From positions 868,001 through 932,000 of the forward strand of contig NBAY01000010.1 of assembly GCA_002794775.1 (NCBI GenBank): 64,000 nucleotides of DNA. The letters are read 5' to 3'. Shown here in pieces: positions 1-11,963 of the stretch. Made by a program: the position numbers and the translations under genes. The notes below the pieces were generated by a model. It was not told the DNA's origin. It did no database searches and saw only the letters and a list, made by a program, of their open reading frames with translations. The DNA comes from Porodaedalea pini (lineage: Eukaryota; Basidiomycota; Agaricomycetes; Hymenochaetales; Hymenochaetaceae). Positions within the stretch are counted from its first letter, which is position 1; the number at the start of each line of letters is the position of its first letter.

Positions 1-1
1 T

Positions 2-115
2 CAGCAGCTCCAGGCAGGTGCAGCTCCCGTGACGTCGGTGGCTCAGCTCGCTCAGCAGTCGCAAGTAGTGCGCGGGAACTTCCCCGGACTCAATATGACG
101 GCCGCAGCGATGTAG
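2..115 (+). CDS. 3' end of an unidentified Q-rich protein (partial)
   Basis: An open frame enters from the left edge and ends at a TAG at 113-115, giving about 37 residues rich in Gln, Ala and Val and ending in MTAAAM. The composition resembles the tail of a low-complexity regulatory protein, but no domain lies in the window, so no function can be assigned. It is called coding because the frame is open to the edge and is followed by an AT/TC-rich stretch like a 3' UTR. The rest of the gene lies outside the window. Confidence 0.5.
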   Translation, partial: QQLQAGAAPVTSVAQLAQQSQVVRGNFPGLNMTAAAM

Positions 116-664
116 GCTGCTTAGTTGAGTTTTCAAGGAAGACTTGGACGTCGGACTTCATCATTGGCACTGTCCAGACTCGTTTATCACTTTCTCCGTA
201 TTCCCCTTGCATCTTCATAACTTCCTACCAGCTCTGTCCCACTATCCTTCCCTTTCTCTCTCCATCACTCGCTATCGTTTCTAATCTTCTCGTTACGTTC
301 TGCCAATTGTTTGTTTTTATTATCGCGCTTTAGCAAGTTTGTACTATTTTTGAACAGCTGTTTGTGTTGTGCTATACCTTTCGCTGGAAGTATTGTGAGC
401 TCTGGCAAGTAATTATCGATAGTACATGTACAGTATCTTGTGAGGCGCAAGCAGACCTCGTGGCAACTGTTTGCCTAAAATTGACAAAACGTGACTGAAG
501 CGCGTAAACAAGATGCGACGCGATCAATCCACGTGACCGTATAGTGCTAACGGTGGCCTGACGCTGCCACAGCCCGCCTCTCGTTAGTACCAACACCCAC
601 GACCGCATTAAACTCTAAAAGTGTGGAGGGGATACTATCAATGCTGTGAAATACCTCGAGCTGA
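116..664. other. Intergenic, upstream of RAD52
   Basis: This stretch separates the stop of the left-edge gene from the RAD52 start. It has T/C-rich runs and no convincing exon. It probably holds the 3' UTR of the first gene and the promoter and 5' UTR of RAD52. No clear TATA box was recognised. Confidence 0.5.
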
Positions 665-3003
665 ATGTCCTCGTTGAGCGCCCATCTTCTTGAGCAGTAC
701 TACACCTTCCATCAGTCGCGTGCGCCCTTTGGCCAACCTGTAAACCGTTCGCAACTAGCAACGAGCGGGCCAACGTCATACGCCCCAAGAATGCACGGCT
801 CCTTTCCGCTGCAGCAGCCCTTCGTCGACCAGAGCATGACGTTGGCGGATACCTCGTCGTTCCACACGGACATGGCCGAGTCCACCGCACAGAAGATCGC
901 AACGCTGCAGGCAAAGCTCGACAAAAAGCTCGGGCCTGAGTACATCTCGCAACGCCCTGGTCCCGGCGGTGGCATGAAGCTGACGTATGCGGAGGGGTGG
1001 AAGATCATCAACCTTGCAAACGAGGTCTTCGGCTTCAATGGATGGAGCTCAAGCGTCGTCAACTTGAACACGGACTTCATCGATTACAGCGAGGAGACGA
1101 AGAGGTATTCCGTTGGTGTGTCGGCTGTTATCAAAGTCACGCTCAAAGATGGTGTTTCTCATGAAGACGTTGGGTATGGAATGCTGGAGAACTCGAAGAG
1201 TAAGGGTGCGGCTCTCGATAAGGTGCCTTCTCATTTATGGATGGTGCGCCTAGTAAAATTAACAGTACTATTAGTGCAAGAAAGAGGCAGTGACGGACGG
1301 TGTCAAGCGAACTTTGCGCAATTTTGGAAATCTTCTCGGGAATTGCCTATACGACAAGCAGTATACACAGGAAATCGTCAAAATCAAGGTCCCTCCCGTA
1401 CGCATCTTTCTTTTGTGATCGGTATTCTTTGAGTCAGAACGTGACACGCGGGATCTAACAGCCGAAGTTCGATAAAAGTGCGCTGCATCGCCGACCAGAG
1501 TTCCAAGAAGGCAACTCTACGACAACCAACGTTCCTAATGCGTCAACTTCGAATGCATCTGCCTCCTCCTCCAATGTCAATGCTAGTTCCAGACCAGCTG
1601 CTCCTTTAATCATACCCAAGGCCATCGGAGTCAACTCATATTCAAATACCTCTGCTTCAAACACTAGCATCAGCAATACGAGCAAGCCAACAGATGCCGT
1701 ACCTGCGCATATACGCCCGAACGCGACGAGCACCCCTATACGCAAAAATACATCACCTCAGGGCGTCTCAGGGGTGCGCAAAAGTGGGATAGCCAACATA
1801 TCTCAAAAGTCTCAAGGAATTGCCAGCGCTGCCACCCTCCAAGCTTCGGATGCCAGGAATGCCACTTCTTCGTCCACCGCAACCCCTCATCAAACACAGC
1901 AGGCCAATAGAGGCCTGCCTGCAAAGCTACCATCTAAACCCGCGCCTAATCAACCATCGGAGGAGATCCACGGAGCGCCAAATGTATCAGTCGCACCGCA
2001 ACAAAAGAGGCAAGAGCCTCGGGCTCTGCGGGAACTCGAACGAGCCGAGACATACTCTTTTGATTCCGATGATGATGAATTTCTTGCTGCGCTGGAACTT
2101 GCTGAGGGAGATTCTGTCTGCAACGATTTAGCAGCGGACATTGGACGTCCGATCGACGAATCGGAAGGCATTGGCAATGCTATAGACTTTGACGAAGGCC
2201 TACGTGATGCCGAAGAGACGGACAGCCTATTGTCGAGCTCTGGTCAGAAGACGCTTGTCGATGGAAATTCAAGCGATAAAAACGCAGCTCCGCAAAAAAA
2301 TCTTCGACAGAACGAGAGCGCCGCTCGATCTACTGCGAAGTCGGCCTGCCCGAGCACTGCTTCTGCACAGAGTATTTCAAGCCCCCAGTCGCATCAAGCG
2401 GCCCTTCCTGCTCACCGCGGTATCCTGCAGCCTCGCGAACCACCGGCTTCGAGCGTCCCTCCGGCAAGGAGTGTTGAAGATGAGATCGCCAATCAAATTG
2501 TGGCGATACGGCAGCAGCGAAATGCCATGCGCAAGCAGGCCGCGATAATAGGCTCAGCTGGTGGTACAGCTGGCGAAAATGCTCCGTTGAAGGCTCAAAG
2601 CGCTCGTCAGTCAAGCAGTAAGCCACGGACGCCATCGATGGGCGGCTTCAACTTCCCTCCTGGGATGGTAAGCTTTTGTTTCTCTGTTCCTCCACAACCA
2701 AAAACTTACTGCTTTGATACAGCGGCCTGACGTACCAGCGACATCCTGCGCTCGTCAGAGCCAAGGCGCAACTGTGCAGGCAGGTGTGAAAAGGACTGCA
2801 GATGCAATGAGGTAAGTCTCCTTTATATATTTACCCTGTATACACTGACGTCTGGTCGACTTAACAGTGCAGCATCAACAGACGGAGGACTAGGACTCTC
2901 ATACGCCGATGCGCAGGCAGCTGCTCAAGCTCGTTCTTCAAGACAGTCATTTGCTCCATTGGACGTCCCAGCCGGGGGAGACTCCAAACGCATTTGCAGA
3001 TAG
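665..3003 (+). CDS. RAD52: DNA repair and recombination protein RAD52
   Basis: Rad52 anneals single-stranded DNA and loads Rad51 during homologous recombination in the nucleus. Five exons join in frame: 665-1222, 1275-1397, 1462-2667, 2723-2811 and 2868-3003, giving about 703 residues. The conserved N-terminal annealing domain is clear at about residues 75-240: [48 protein letters not shown], then [19 protein letters not shown] and [16 protein letters not shown]. The C-terminal half is Ser/Asn/Ala-rich with acidic patches, as in fungal Rad52, whose poorly conserved tail binds Rad51 and RPA. Introns are 52-64 nt with GT..AG ends, and each junction restores the family frame. The ATG at 665 was chosen because it is upstream of the conserved domain and in frame with it; internal Met codons could also serve. 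The identification is firm; the start and the tail are less certain. Confidence 0.93.
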
Positions 3004-3545
3004 GTTACTGATCTTGAGAACTCTTACACAATGTACATCCGAAACGACTTCTTTTACTTCTACTAGTACTCATACCAGATTTTCCTTGGTCCAATACGGG
3101 GTACGAGGATACAACTATGAATCGCTATCGCATTGCTCTATACTTTGAAAGGAAGCTCTTCACCACTGCAACTCGACTCTACTCGTCATTGCTCGTTTGC
3201 GTCGACAACGGTCCTCTGTAGCTCACTAGAATGAATATGTATACTTAGACACAAGTACAGTACGTTGCGCTTATAAACTTGTATTATTTAACATGTAGTA
3301 GGCATATAAATGGGTATGTCGAGTTGAAGAGGCATGGCGTTCAAGCGGAATGTTGAACTAGACAGCCTTGCACCGCGCGTCCGTTTCCTCGGCGAGTCTG
3401 TCATTCTCGAGGCTTGAACATAGATGTCTTGGACAATCGTGCCCATTCATCATTATTCTAATTCAATGACATCATCTACTCAATGTTATGAAGCGTCCGT
3501 AGAACGATCGGAAGTAATGATTGGAGGAAACAAATGCCAAATGAA

Positions 3546-4720
3546 CACAGCAGGAAAATCCGGGGTTTTCTGCGAGGGAGGAGTATATCACAGAGTGTTT
3601 AGTGGGGCTCATATAATTTCGGCCAGAAAAACCTTATATGGATTGTCACGGCAGGAAAATCCGGGGTTTTCTGTGAGGGAGGAGTATATCACGGAGTGTT
3701 TAGTGGGGCTCATATAATTTCGGCCGGAAAAGCTGTATATGGACAATGAAACTAATTGTAGTCATAAGCGAGAGGATGGAGTGTGAAAAGATTTGGAACC
3801 TAAGTGCACATGACACAATAAGATCATGTGACTACTATTTATGGAAATTAAAAATCACGTGTTATTAGGTTTCAAATCTTTTCACACTCCATCCTCTCAC
3901 TTATGACTATAATTAGTTTCATTGTCCATATACAGCTTTTTTGGCCAAAATTATATGAGCCCCACTAAACACTCCGTGATATACTCCTCCCTCATGGAAA
4001 ACCCCAGATTTTCCTGCCGTGTGTAAATTCTCAATCAATCAAAATTTGCAGAAATTGTGCTTTATGTATCTAAAATTGATGGCCATCAAGAAATGTATTT
4101 CTGAATTCAGTGTCTGCAATCTCCTTTGCTGAAGGATAAGATAATTCTGGGATTCTGAATCTCCATTGTCAGTAAATCAAGAGAATGGTGATTATTAGAT
4201 TTAGAATCTGTAAAGTCTTGGACACAAAGGAAGGAGGCTCATTGGATTTAAAATCCACATAGACTCCTTGCATGAATGGAAGATCTCTCTCAGATTTGGT
4301 ATCTATGGATCACATGATCAGCATATAATCAACTCAGCATAGATCCCAAATCTGAGAGAGACCTTCCATTCATGCAAGGAGTCTATGTGGATTTTAAATC
4401 CAATGAGCCTCTTTCCTTTGTGCCCAAGACTTTACAGATTCTAAATCTAATAACCACCATTCTCTTTATTACAGACAATGGAGATTCAGAATCCCAGAAT
4501 TATCTTATCCTTTGGCAAAGTAGATTGTAGACACTGAGTTCAGAAATACTTTTCTTGATGGCCATCAATTCTAGATACATAAAGCATAATTTCTGCAAAT
4601 TTTGATTGATTGAGAATTTACAATCCATATAAGGCTTTTCCGGCCGAAATTATATGAGCCCCACTAAACACTCCATGATATACTCCTTCCTCATGGAAAA
4701 CCCCGGATTTTCCTGCCGTG
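3546..4720. mobile_element. Foldback/MITE-like element (outer copy) with 3-bp TSD GAA
   Basis: The two ends are inverted copies of one terminus (left CACAGCAGGAAAATCCGGGG; right end CCGGATTTTCCTGCCGTG) and are flanked by a direct GAA at 3543-3545 and 4721-4723. Behind the shared ends, the arms pair almost completely: 4022-4320 is mirrored by about 4330-4620, so most of the element is one long palindrome centred near 4,320. The left arm is interrupted by a second related element at 3647-4021. Without that insertion and its duplication the element is about 797 bp. No transposase frame is present, so it is non-autonomous. CAC termini with a 3-bp target duplication fit CACTA/EnSpm-like transposition, which is an inference. 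Confidence 0.85.
3647..4021. mobile_element. Nested foldback/MITE-like element (inner copy) with 3-bp TSD TGT
   Basis: A 375-bp near-perfect palindrome starts CACGGCAGGAAAATCCGGGG and ends in its complement. It is flanked by TGT on both sides (3644-3646 and 4022-4024). Removing the element and one TGT restores the outer element's arm (GGATTGTAAATTCTC), which matches the intact right arm near 4,610-4,630 in reverse complement. This shows a real insertion into a pre-existing copy. Its ends of about 85 bp are shared with the outer element, but the interior (about 3,740-3,930) differs. It has no coding capacity. Confidence 0.87.
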
Positions 4721-4848
4721 GAAAGCCCAGAAATGCATTGTCTGCAATTGTCCGTATAATATAGATAAGTTACTCGTATCGACCACAGCCCAGAAAAGTA
4801 AAAAAAAGTAAACGAAGAAGGAAGATTACAGCATATGCATGTGGTGTA

Positions 4849-7392
4849 TTAAACTATAGGTGATTCGAGATGCGTGTCCGGATTGAACTTGTCGTAGAGC
4901 GGGCAAAGATTCGACCAGTCATCTACAATAACAAAATATGGTAGTTAGAGCGACTTCATCCAGTGCAAATCAAGTTGGATCTTACTGTTTGCAGGATCAT
5001 TCTGAGCAACGTCTTCAGTGGCTTCTGCAAGGACGACAGCCAGTCCACCCGCCAAATGCCAGTCAATATGGCAATGGAGGAACCAAGGCCCGGGGTTGTC
5101 AGTGACAAAGCGGATGGTGACCTCGTCACCTACTCCGCCGATGCTGGCTACATCGCGTCTTACGGGATTCTCGTAGTTGTATACGGAAGAGTTTGCAACG
5201 CGAACGACGTCAAAGGTATGGCCGTGGAGATGGAACGGGTGCTGGAGAAAGTCATCAGCACGAGTGAAACCAGAAGAGCCATAGTCTATAGCAGCTACGC
5301 ACATCGCCTCCACCTGGGATAACAATTTCGATTACCTTATTGAGCGGAAGATTATATACCGAGCCGGAGGGAAGTAAATCGTTCGCGTTCGCTGCTCCAC
5401 CGAGTATTTGCAACAAGACCGGGACACTTGGTGCTGCACATCGCTCAGTAGGCGCGGCATTACGAGCCTATAGAATACACCTACGTGAAAACGTTACATT
5501 ATTGATCATCCACGATCCATTTGCGGCTATCGAGTGCTGCAGAGTCAAGACAACGTCTGCGCCACCAGAATATGGCTCGCCAGGCTTTCGCATATGTCAG
5601 CCTGCTGTATATGCAAGGAACTTCATAGAGACGACTCACCGCGCCAGGGTTCAGAAGGGGCTAAGATATCAGGAAAACTCATTAGCGGAGGACATGGCAA
5701 AGGCAAGAGAACACCATAATTACATGTAAATCAGCTTCATTCAGAGCTACTAGATTTGCTGATCGATCTGTCGCGCAGGTCGTACATGGCTCAGCTAGAG
5801 GAGCGCCGTCATAACGCAGGATAGCAGAGTTTATGCCGTCAACTGTAGCTGTATTGCCAGATGATGGAATTGCGCGGATCCCTGGATTCAAATAGTTTCA
5901 GAGCTTCTCTATAGGAAAGATGGATTGTGTACTTACAGTAGTTATCAATGGGCTTATCCATAGTGACAATGATCGAATATCGTTGGGCTGTCTCGAGGTC
6001 ATTGCGTGCATCGGTAGTTGTGGAAGGATGCGTCTTACCTGCGAAGATCTCCAGTGACCCCACAGTGAGAGGCTCAGTCTCGACTCCATCCACTTCGATG
6101 ATCGTCATATCATGACCCTCGATATAAAATGTGAATCTTGGGAAATAACGGGCTTAACGGCCAAACACGTATAATCAAACTACCAGACTTACGAAGGTTC
6201 ACAACTCATGCTAATAAGCCTGAACCGGTACCTCCTTCCGTGTTCGGCACGCACGACAGCGAGGTCGTTGGTGGGATTGTCACTCCAGCGGCCGAGACCA
6301 TTGATTAAGGTCGAGTCTGGCATCCTGGAGGATATTCAGCTCAAGTAAGGTAAAGAGAAGTGTAACCTGACTCACGGCACGATGGCAGAAGCGTTAGGAA
6401 AGAGGGCTGGAGAGGGTGTATGATACCAATCTGAGAGTGTTATCACGGTCGAGTCTGTAAAGAATGACATAAGGCGGTCTCTGAAGCGCTAAAGAGGCAA
6501 AACGACAGACCATCGTCCACGTCGTACAGATCTTTATGCGGGTCCTCGGGATCTGAATATACGATTAATGGGCCCCGTATATATTAATGGAAGCACTCAT
6601 GTACCGTATATAATAAGGGGCCCAAAAATGCCGTCACAGTACTGCGTTGAAAAGTGAGAGTGGTACCTAGCACCCGAAATGAGTTTTATGGGGCAGATTT
6701 CAAGCTAGTAGATTGCACACCAGTATGTTCCGCTCTGATCTGGGACAGTAAAGTTGTATCTACAAGCAGGTGTCAGGAAAGTTAACTATTTAGAAAACGA
6801 TGAGTACCAACAAGAAACTGTTGCCGGGAATGATCGGACACTGGGTGACCGCTGCGACTCCGTCCATCTGAATATTTAAATCTCAAAATCAACGGAAGTT
6901 CTGGTTTGGCTTCCTCTGAGAGCTCACCATCACTGAATGTTCTTGGAATATTCCATGCCAGTGCTGTAGGTGACAAACGACGTTAGTTAGAAAATCAAGC
7001 TTCGAAACCCTGAGATAACAACACGCACGATAGAGGTCGACCGTTTCATAGTTGAGTCAGTCAAACTATCGGTGACGTTAACCTGGAGAGAGCAAACGAT
7101 TAGTTGCGCATCTGTCGTCCATAGTATAGATCTCTCACAAGAAACCGGTCGCCGACGTTCCCAGAAATTAGGGGACCCGGTATCTCGCCATTTGCAGTGA
7201 CAACTCTGCATACACGTCAATATGTTATAGGTGGCGTAGGCATAGTTAGGCGACGTACGAACGGGTAAAGCCATCGGGTGCGAGCTCTGCGTTCTTGACG
7301 TTCAGAGGATAGAAGACATCACTTGCGGATGCTTTTAATACAAGATAGCACGCAGCGAGAGCGACCACACCAGAGAGAGTCCTTGGCATCAT
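4849..7392 (-). CDS. Laccase (secreted multicopper oxidase)
   Basis: Laccases (EC 1.10.3.2) oxidise phenols with reduction of O2 to water, in lignin turnover, pigment or morphogenesis. About 18 exons join in frame from the ATG at 7392-7390 ([15 protein letters not shown], a signal peptide) to the TAA at 4851-4849. All copper signatures are present: [37 protein letters not shown] and [15 protein letters not shown]. The tenth residue after the type-1 copper Cys is Leu. Introns are about 50-90 nt with GT..AG ends, and each junction restores laccase frame (for example PGGGD|HPFHLHG near 5,240). No stop or frameshift was found. The L1 block is unusual: HWHGIFQ is followed by EHSVMMDG instead of the usual ..GTNWADG type. 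A TATA box lies about 55 bp upstream. Family and integrity are firm; the substrate is unknown. Confidence 0.92.
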
Positions 7393-7444
7393 GCGACTTC
7401 GGCCGGAGAATGCTGGGCGACGTCCAAGGCATCATCGATTATGG

Positions 7445-7450
7445 TTTATA
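7445..7450 (-). promoter_or_regulatory. TATA box of the laccase gene
   Basis: TATAAA reads on the minus strand within GGTTTATAAACC, about 55 bp upstream of the laccase ATG. The spacing suits a fungal TATA promoter with a short 5' UTR. Confidence 0.55.
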
Positions 7451-8140
7451 AACCCGTTCAGCAGATCTGCCGTATCACTTGCCTTCAGACGCAGATCTGA
7501 ATTGTGAACCGACACACACAAGCGCGTCCGTTAGTCCTCCGTTTGGCAATTCCGACAGACAGATGGGCCGAAGCGCGCGCAGGGTCCCGGGGCGCGCCGT
7601 TGTGAAAGTGCCGAAAACTCGAGCGACGCCACGGGAAAGAACTCATTTGACAGTACACGTTACCTACGGAGGAAAATTTGCGGCGTAGACAATACGCCAA
7701 AAACCGGTAAAGTTAATCGGCGACGTCAATCATACACTGCCTTACAAGACCACAGCGCCGTGGAGGTAAGCTGGTTGACTAGAGTATGGAGAACATTCGG
7801 ACATCATTCTTCAAATGGCACGTCCACAGGTAGTGTAGTTGATGCTTTTGATGTAGTCAATATTCTACACGATATGCAAGAATTTGACGCCAGGAAGTCG
7901 TTTCCCTTGCAAGTTGGTGAAAAGGTACCGTGCTGGACTTACGCAGCATGTAACGAGTCGAACTCCGAGTTAGAAACATAATTTTACGACGCACGTAGCT
8001 AGCCTTATGTTCCAAATTTGAACGCGACCTGCTACTATGTAGTAGGGCACCCTTGAAGCCGTTAATCATTAGATAGTTACAGTGCAAGTGATACAAAGAA
8101 ACTTGGCCTTATATACTGCTTCTCGCTGTTACGATACCGC
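7451..8140. other. Intergenic between laccase and GluRS genes
   Basis: This holds the laccase upstream region and the GluRS 3' flank. A GC-rich patch (GGGTCCCGGGGCGCGCC near 7,585) stands out. Short open frames here have no family resemblance and no splice-supported extension, so no gene is called. Confidence 0.4.
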
Positions 8141-10819
8141 TCAATCCTCGTATACACTCTTCACCTTATACATTGAGGTTGATGCCTCGATGCTGTCAAT
8201 CTTGCTGACCGGGTCGACTTTGTACATGTTGATGGACGTGTCCACTGTACCAGCTGCCTTCGGAGAGGACTTGCTCTCCACAGGCGCTGGGGCACCAGTC
8301 CCACCTGGGGCTTTGAGGGCGATACCAGCCGCGCGACCATCAGGGATGCGGATGAACTCGAGTCTCTTCTCTCTCTTATCCTCGTCCTTCATGATCTTGT
8401 CAAGGATAAAGTATCCCTTCCGCTCAAACTGTATAATGTCGCGCTCTTTGAGCTCGAGAACATTTGCGTCGGCAAGCGCATCGACACTGAATTCTGTCTG
8501 CGCCGTGGCCACCGCCGCGACGGTGTCGTCCTTCTCGAGCTTGCGTTTCGTCACGAGATAATCATAGTCGAGTAGTGTAACATGCACGAGCGGTAGCGCA
8601 GGCGTGGATTTTGCCAGCCAGGTGATCTTCTTTTCGGTTGTCTTGAAGTCACCCGCGAGGTGTAGCTCTAAGTCGAGGTGTGTAATATCGCCTGCTGCCG
8701 AGCGCGTGGTGTTGCGCACAATCGCATTGCCCCAGTCCATGAGTGTTATCTTTCATTACGATTAGTAAGAGCAAATCTTTTCGACCTAATTTTCGTACCT
8801 CCTCATTCTCCGCAAACGTCTTCGCATCTTCCTGCTCGATAAGAATGGTGCTGCCAAAGACTGTTTTCTTCAACCCGACGTCCGGGTTCTTCTTGTGCTT
8901 GGGAAGCTCCTTCACGTCGGGTTGTGCCGGTCCCCCTTTTATCGAAACCTCCACCCTGAAGCAAACGTTCAGAACATGTACACAAGAGCATTTGGCACCT
9001 CACATACATTTTATCTGTCGCAATCGCACAGAATCTCGGTGCGATGGGGTCGATGATTTTCTTGTTGATCGTCCAGATCGAATCCCACTCGAGGAGAACC
9101 TGGTTCTGGGAGGGTCCTTGCGAAAGCATGAACTGGCGGAGTGCCTCCGTCGTCATGCCTCGCCTCCGCATCCCACGGAACGTCGGGAATCGCGGGTCAT
9201 CCCAGCCCCGAGCAAGTCCAAGCTCGAGGCAGTCGCGCAATTTGCGTTTTGAGAGGAACGTATAGACGAAGTTGACTCGACTGAAGTCCCAGATGTGAAC
9301 TTTGCGCAACTTAAGCGCATCCAGCATCCATTGATATTGCGGGTTACGATCACGGTACTCATTTGTTCTTAGTGCATGAGTGACACCTTCATAAGCGTCG
9401 ATAACGGGACATGCGAAGTCGTAAGTCGGATAGATCTTCCACTTGTCCCTGCACGAAGACTAAGTTTCTTCAATCCTTAGAAATGATAGAAGCTCATACC
9501 CGGTCCGATGATGAGGCATGGGGTTGCAACGGTAGACAACTGGATCGCGCATAGCCTTGTTCGGATCAGTAAAACTGATCTTTGCACGCAAACAGTTCCT
9601 GAGGCCTTCATCGGTACCCTCCTTCATCCAGTCGAACCGCGCCAAGTTCTCTTCCACCGACAGGTCGCGACGACGAGACGCGATCCCGTCCATGCGCTCT
9701 TTTTGCATCTGATATCAAGTTCAGATTAATGAAGTCCGGTGGCGGCAGGAAAAACTCACTGTATCGCGGTCAGTGTCATCAACATACGCATTGCCTTCCT
9801 TAATCATTTGAAGAGCATAGTCGTAGAGCTCATCGAAATAATCTGACGTATGTGAGACTTTGTCGCCGCGAATGTTCAATGCTGCGAGATCCTCCATGAT
9901 CGAATCCTCAAACTCCTCCTTCTCCTTACTAGGGTTCGTGTCATCAAACCGAATGATGAGCTTCCCTTTGTACATCTCCGCAAAGTACTGATTGAGGATC
10001 GCGGCCTTCAGATGTCCGATATGCAGATAGCCACTGGGCTCGGGAGGGAAACGAGTCACAACCTTGCCCATCTCGGCATGCTCGAGGCCCAAGGCGAACG
10101 ACGAGGCAGCTTTGCCCTTGTCTGCCTTAGCCTGCACGATAGTCAGAATTGAGAAGTCGTTGTAGAAACATAAAAAAAATGAAAAGTTTACGCCACGCGA
10201 CTTAGCATCCGCCAACTCGTTAAGAGCTGCCTGTGTGGTAGGTAAAGTCTCGATGTATAAGAACCACCGGAGCAAGTGAGGATGCTTCCCGCCTTTCATA
10301 ATGCCGAGTGGTTTCAAGGATCCTACCTTGGTGTTAAACAGGGTTTCACATCAAAGTCCTTAATCGACATGAATCACCTCTGATTGCTCCCCATACCAGC
10401 CAATCAACTACTGTAAGGTCACGGCCATCCAAGAACGTGCGTAGCGCCAGACGATCGTCTAATGTGTCGAGACAGGACACAAGCGCGGTGAAATCCTTCG
10501 TGGTCGGTAATGACTTCGCTAGTGCAAAAATCGCCTCACCCTTCAATTCAATTCTTATCAGAACACATCCAGATTCAAATCCCTCGGCATTGCATACCTG
10601 AGTGCTATTGCTCTCCGCATGTGCCTCTTTTGCCAGAGCCCGTACGATAGACTCGCCATCCTCAATCTGCGTGCCGTCGGCCGTCCGCGTCAGGGAGCAG
10701 CCAGTCTCGTCACGATCATAAGTAACAGCGACATTGACTGTTGGTTTGAGATATGAGGAAAGAGCAAGCACAGCAAAAGGAAATGGGTCGCTTGTCGGCG
10801 ACACCGAAAGTTTGTACAT
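8141..10819 (-). CDS. GUS1: Cytosolic glutamyl-tRNA synthetase
   Basis: This enzyme charges tRNA-Glu with glutamate (EC 6.1.1.17) for cytosolic translation. The gene starts at the ATG at 10819 ([15 protein letters not shown]) and ends at the stop at 8141, with several introns. After an N-terminal GST-like domain, the class I nucleotide-binding motif [18 protein letters not shown] appears near 10,030, followed by [18 protein letters not shown] and [11 protein letters not shown]. The second class I signature is FLSKRKL near 9,260 (the KMSKS equivalent), then [19 protein letters not shown] and the C-terminal anticodon-binding beta-barrel domain with [10 protein letters not shown] near 8,420. The GlnRS-like architecture marks the eukaryotic cytosolic enzyme rather than the mitochondrial one. 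The last about 60 residues include an Ala/Pro/Ser-rich linker and a tail with repeated MYKV. Exon borders are approximate. Confidence 0.93.
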
Positions 10820-11198
10820 AGCAGTTCAGTGATAGGTTTAGACCTTGTCGATCGAGTCACTGTGAGCACCTTGCTTATGTAACGGTATGCTCCCACTCCA
10901 AAACGAGTCCTCGCTCAAGTCAAGGCAGTCCATCCAGTAATCATATATTGTAGTATTAGTCTGCTATTTTCCACTTCCATTGACATTAGTGGATTCTTCC
11001 GAACGACAAAATAATTTGGCCAGTTGACTTGAATATTTTATACCATTTCGAGCAATTTGAAGCTCACGTGAGACGAACTTCTGAGGAGCCGGGCAGCGCG
11101 GCGCGGGGGATGTGATGACCAAACTTAGATACATAAACATTCTAATTATACCATTAATACTGATGCAAATATTAATGAGTCCTTCGTAGCATTTCTTC
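10820..11198. other. GluRS upstream region
   Basis: This lies between the GluRS start and the first MITE. It contains a GC-rich patch (GAGCCGGGCAGCGCGGCGCGGGGG near 11,090) and AT-rich flanks. No gene is seen. It probably contains the GluRS promoter. Confidence 0.35.
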
Positions 11199-11200
11199 TA

Positions 11201-11951
11201 CAGTCGAACCTGTGTATAAGCATTGATATTGGCTTCAGTGCTAGTGGACACATTGGCCAATGCTTACCACAAGTATTGCTTGCCACATTGTTGCATAATA
11301 ATAAAAATAAGTTATTACTGTTTATGAAATGATGTCTCATGGAATTTGTATGCTCGAAATTAATATCCTTGTGGAAGGTTATCTGATAGATGTTTTTTTT
11401 CCCCCTATTTATCTACTTTCTGCAAGCCACAAAAATTGTTGGTGACATGTTTGCTAGGCCAGACTGTCACAAGAGGGCCCATATGGGGCCCATAAGCACA
11501 TGATGACCCTTGGATATGCATCTCCGGTTTAGATTTTTGTTCAAATGTTAATGTCAAATGCTTATGGAAATAATACTTATAGGACCCTGAATTCCCCACC
11601 TACTAGGGCTCCGCACCATATCGTATACGGATATGGCTGTATATTCTAAACCTTATACGGTTATGGGCGTACATTATACGGTGCCTGAAATATTCTATAC
11701 GCATACGGCATATAGATCATATATGCTGTATATGCATCGTATACACCGTATATGTACAGGAAAATCCTATATGCATATGGGCATATATGATATTATTTGA
11801 AAACTTTCTATATGCATACGGGCGTATCCTGTATATGCCGTATCGTATATGCGTTATACGATATGCTGTGGAGCCCTACCACCTACCAACTTCAGTGGAC
11901 CCAAAAACTCAATCCTTATGTAGAGGTAATGCTTATACACAGGTCCAACTG
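11201..11951. mobile_element. Pogo/Tc1-mariner-like MITE with TA target site
   Basis: The left end CAGTCGAACCTGTGTATAAG is mirrored at the right end (CTTATACACAGGTCCAACTG), with TA on both outer sides (11199-11200 and 11952-11953). The CAG start, TA duplication and wording of the terminal repeat resemble pogo-class elements. It has no transposase frame. A 275-bp hAT-like element at 11604-11878 is inserted inside it, so the original was about 468 bp. Confidence 0.75.
11604..11878. mobile_element. hAT-like MITE with 8-bp TSD CCACCTAC
   Basis: The ends are TAGGGCTCCGCA and its near inverse (TGTGGAGCCCTA). They are flanked by an exact 8-bp direct repeat, CCACCTAC, at 11596-11603 and 11879-11886. 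An 8-bp duplication with TAGGG-type ends is typical of hAT elements. The interior is almost entirely permutations of TATACGG/CATATA words, so the element can fold extensively and codes for nothing. Confidence 0.87.
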
Positions 11952-11963
11952 TATGTTAAATTA

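Noticed and set aside
7479..7981. Short plus- and minus-strand open frames between laccase and GluRS
   Set aside because: They overlap each other, lack splice-supported extension and show no protein family.
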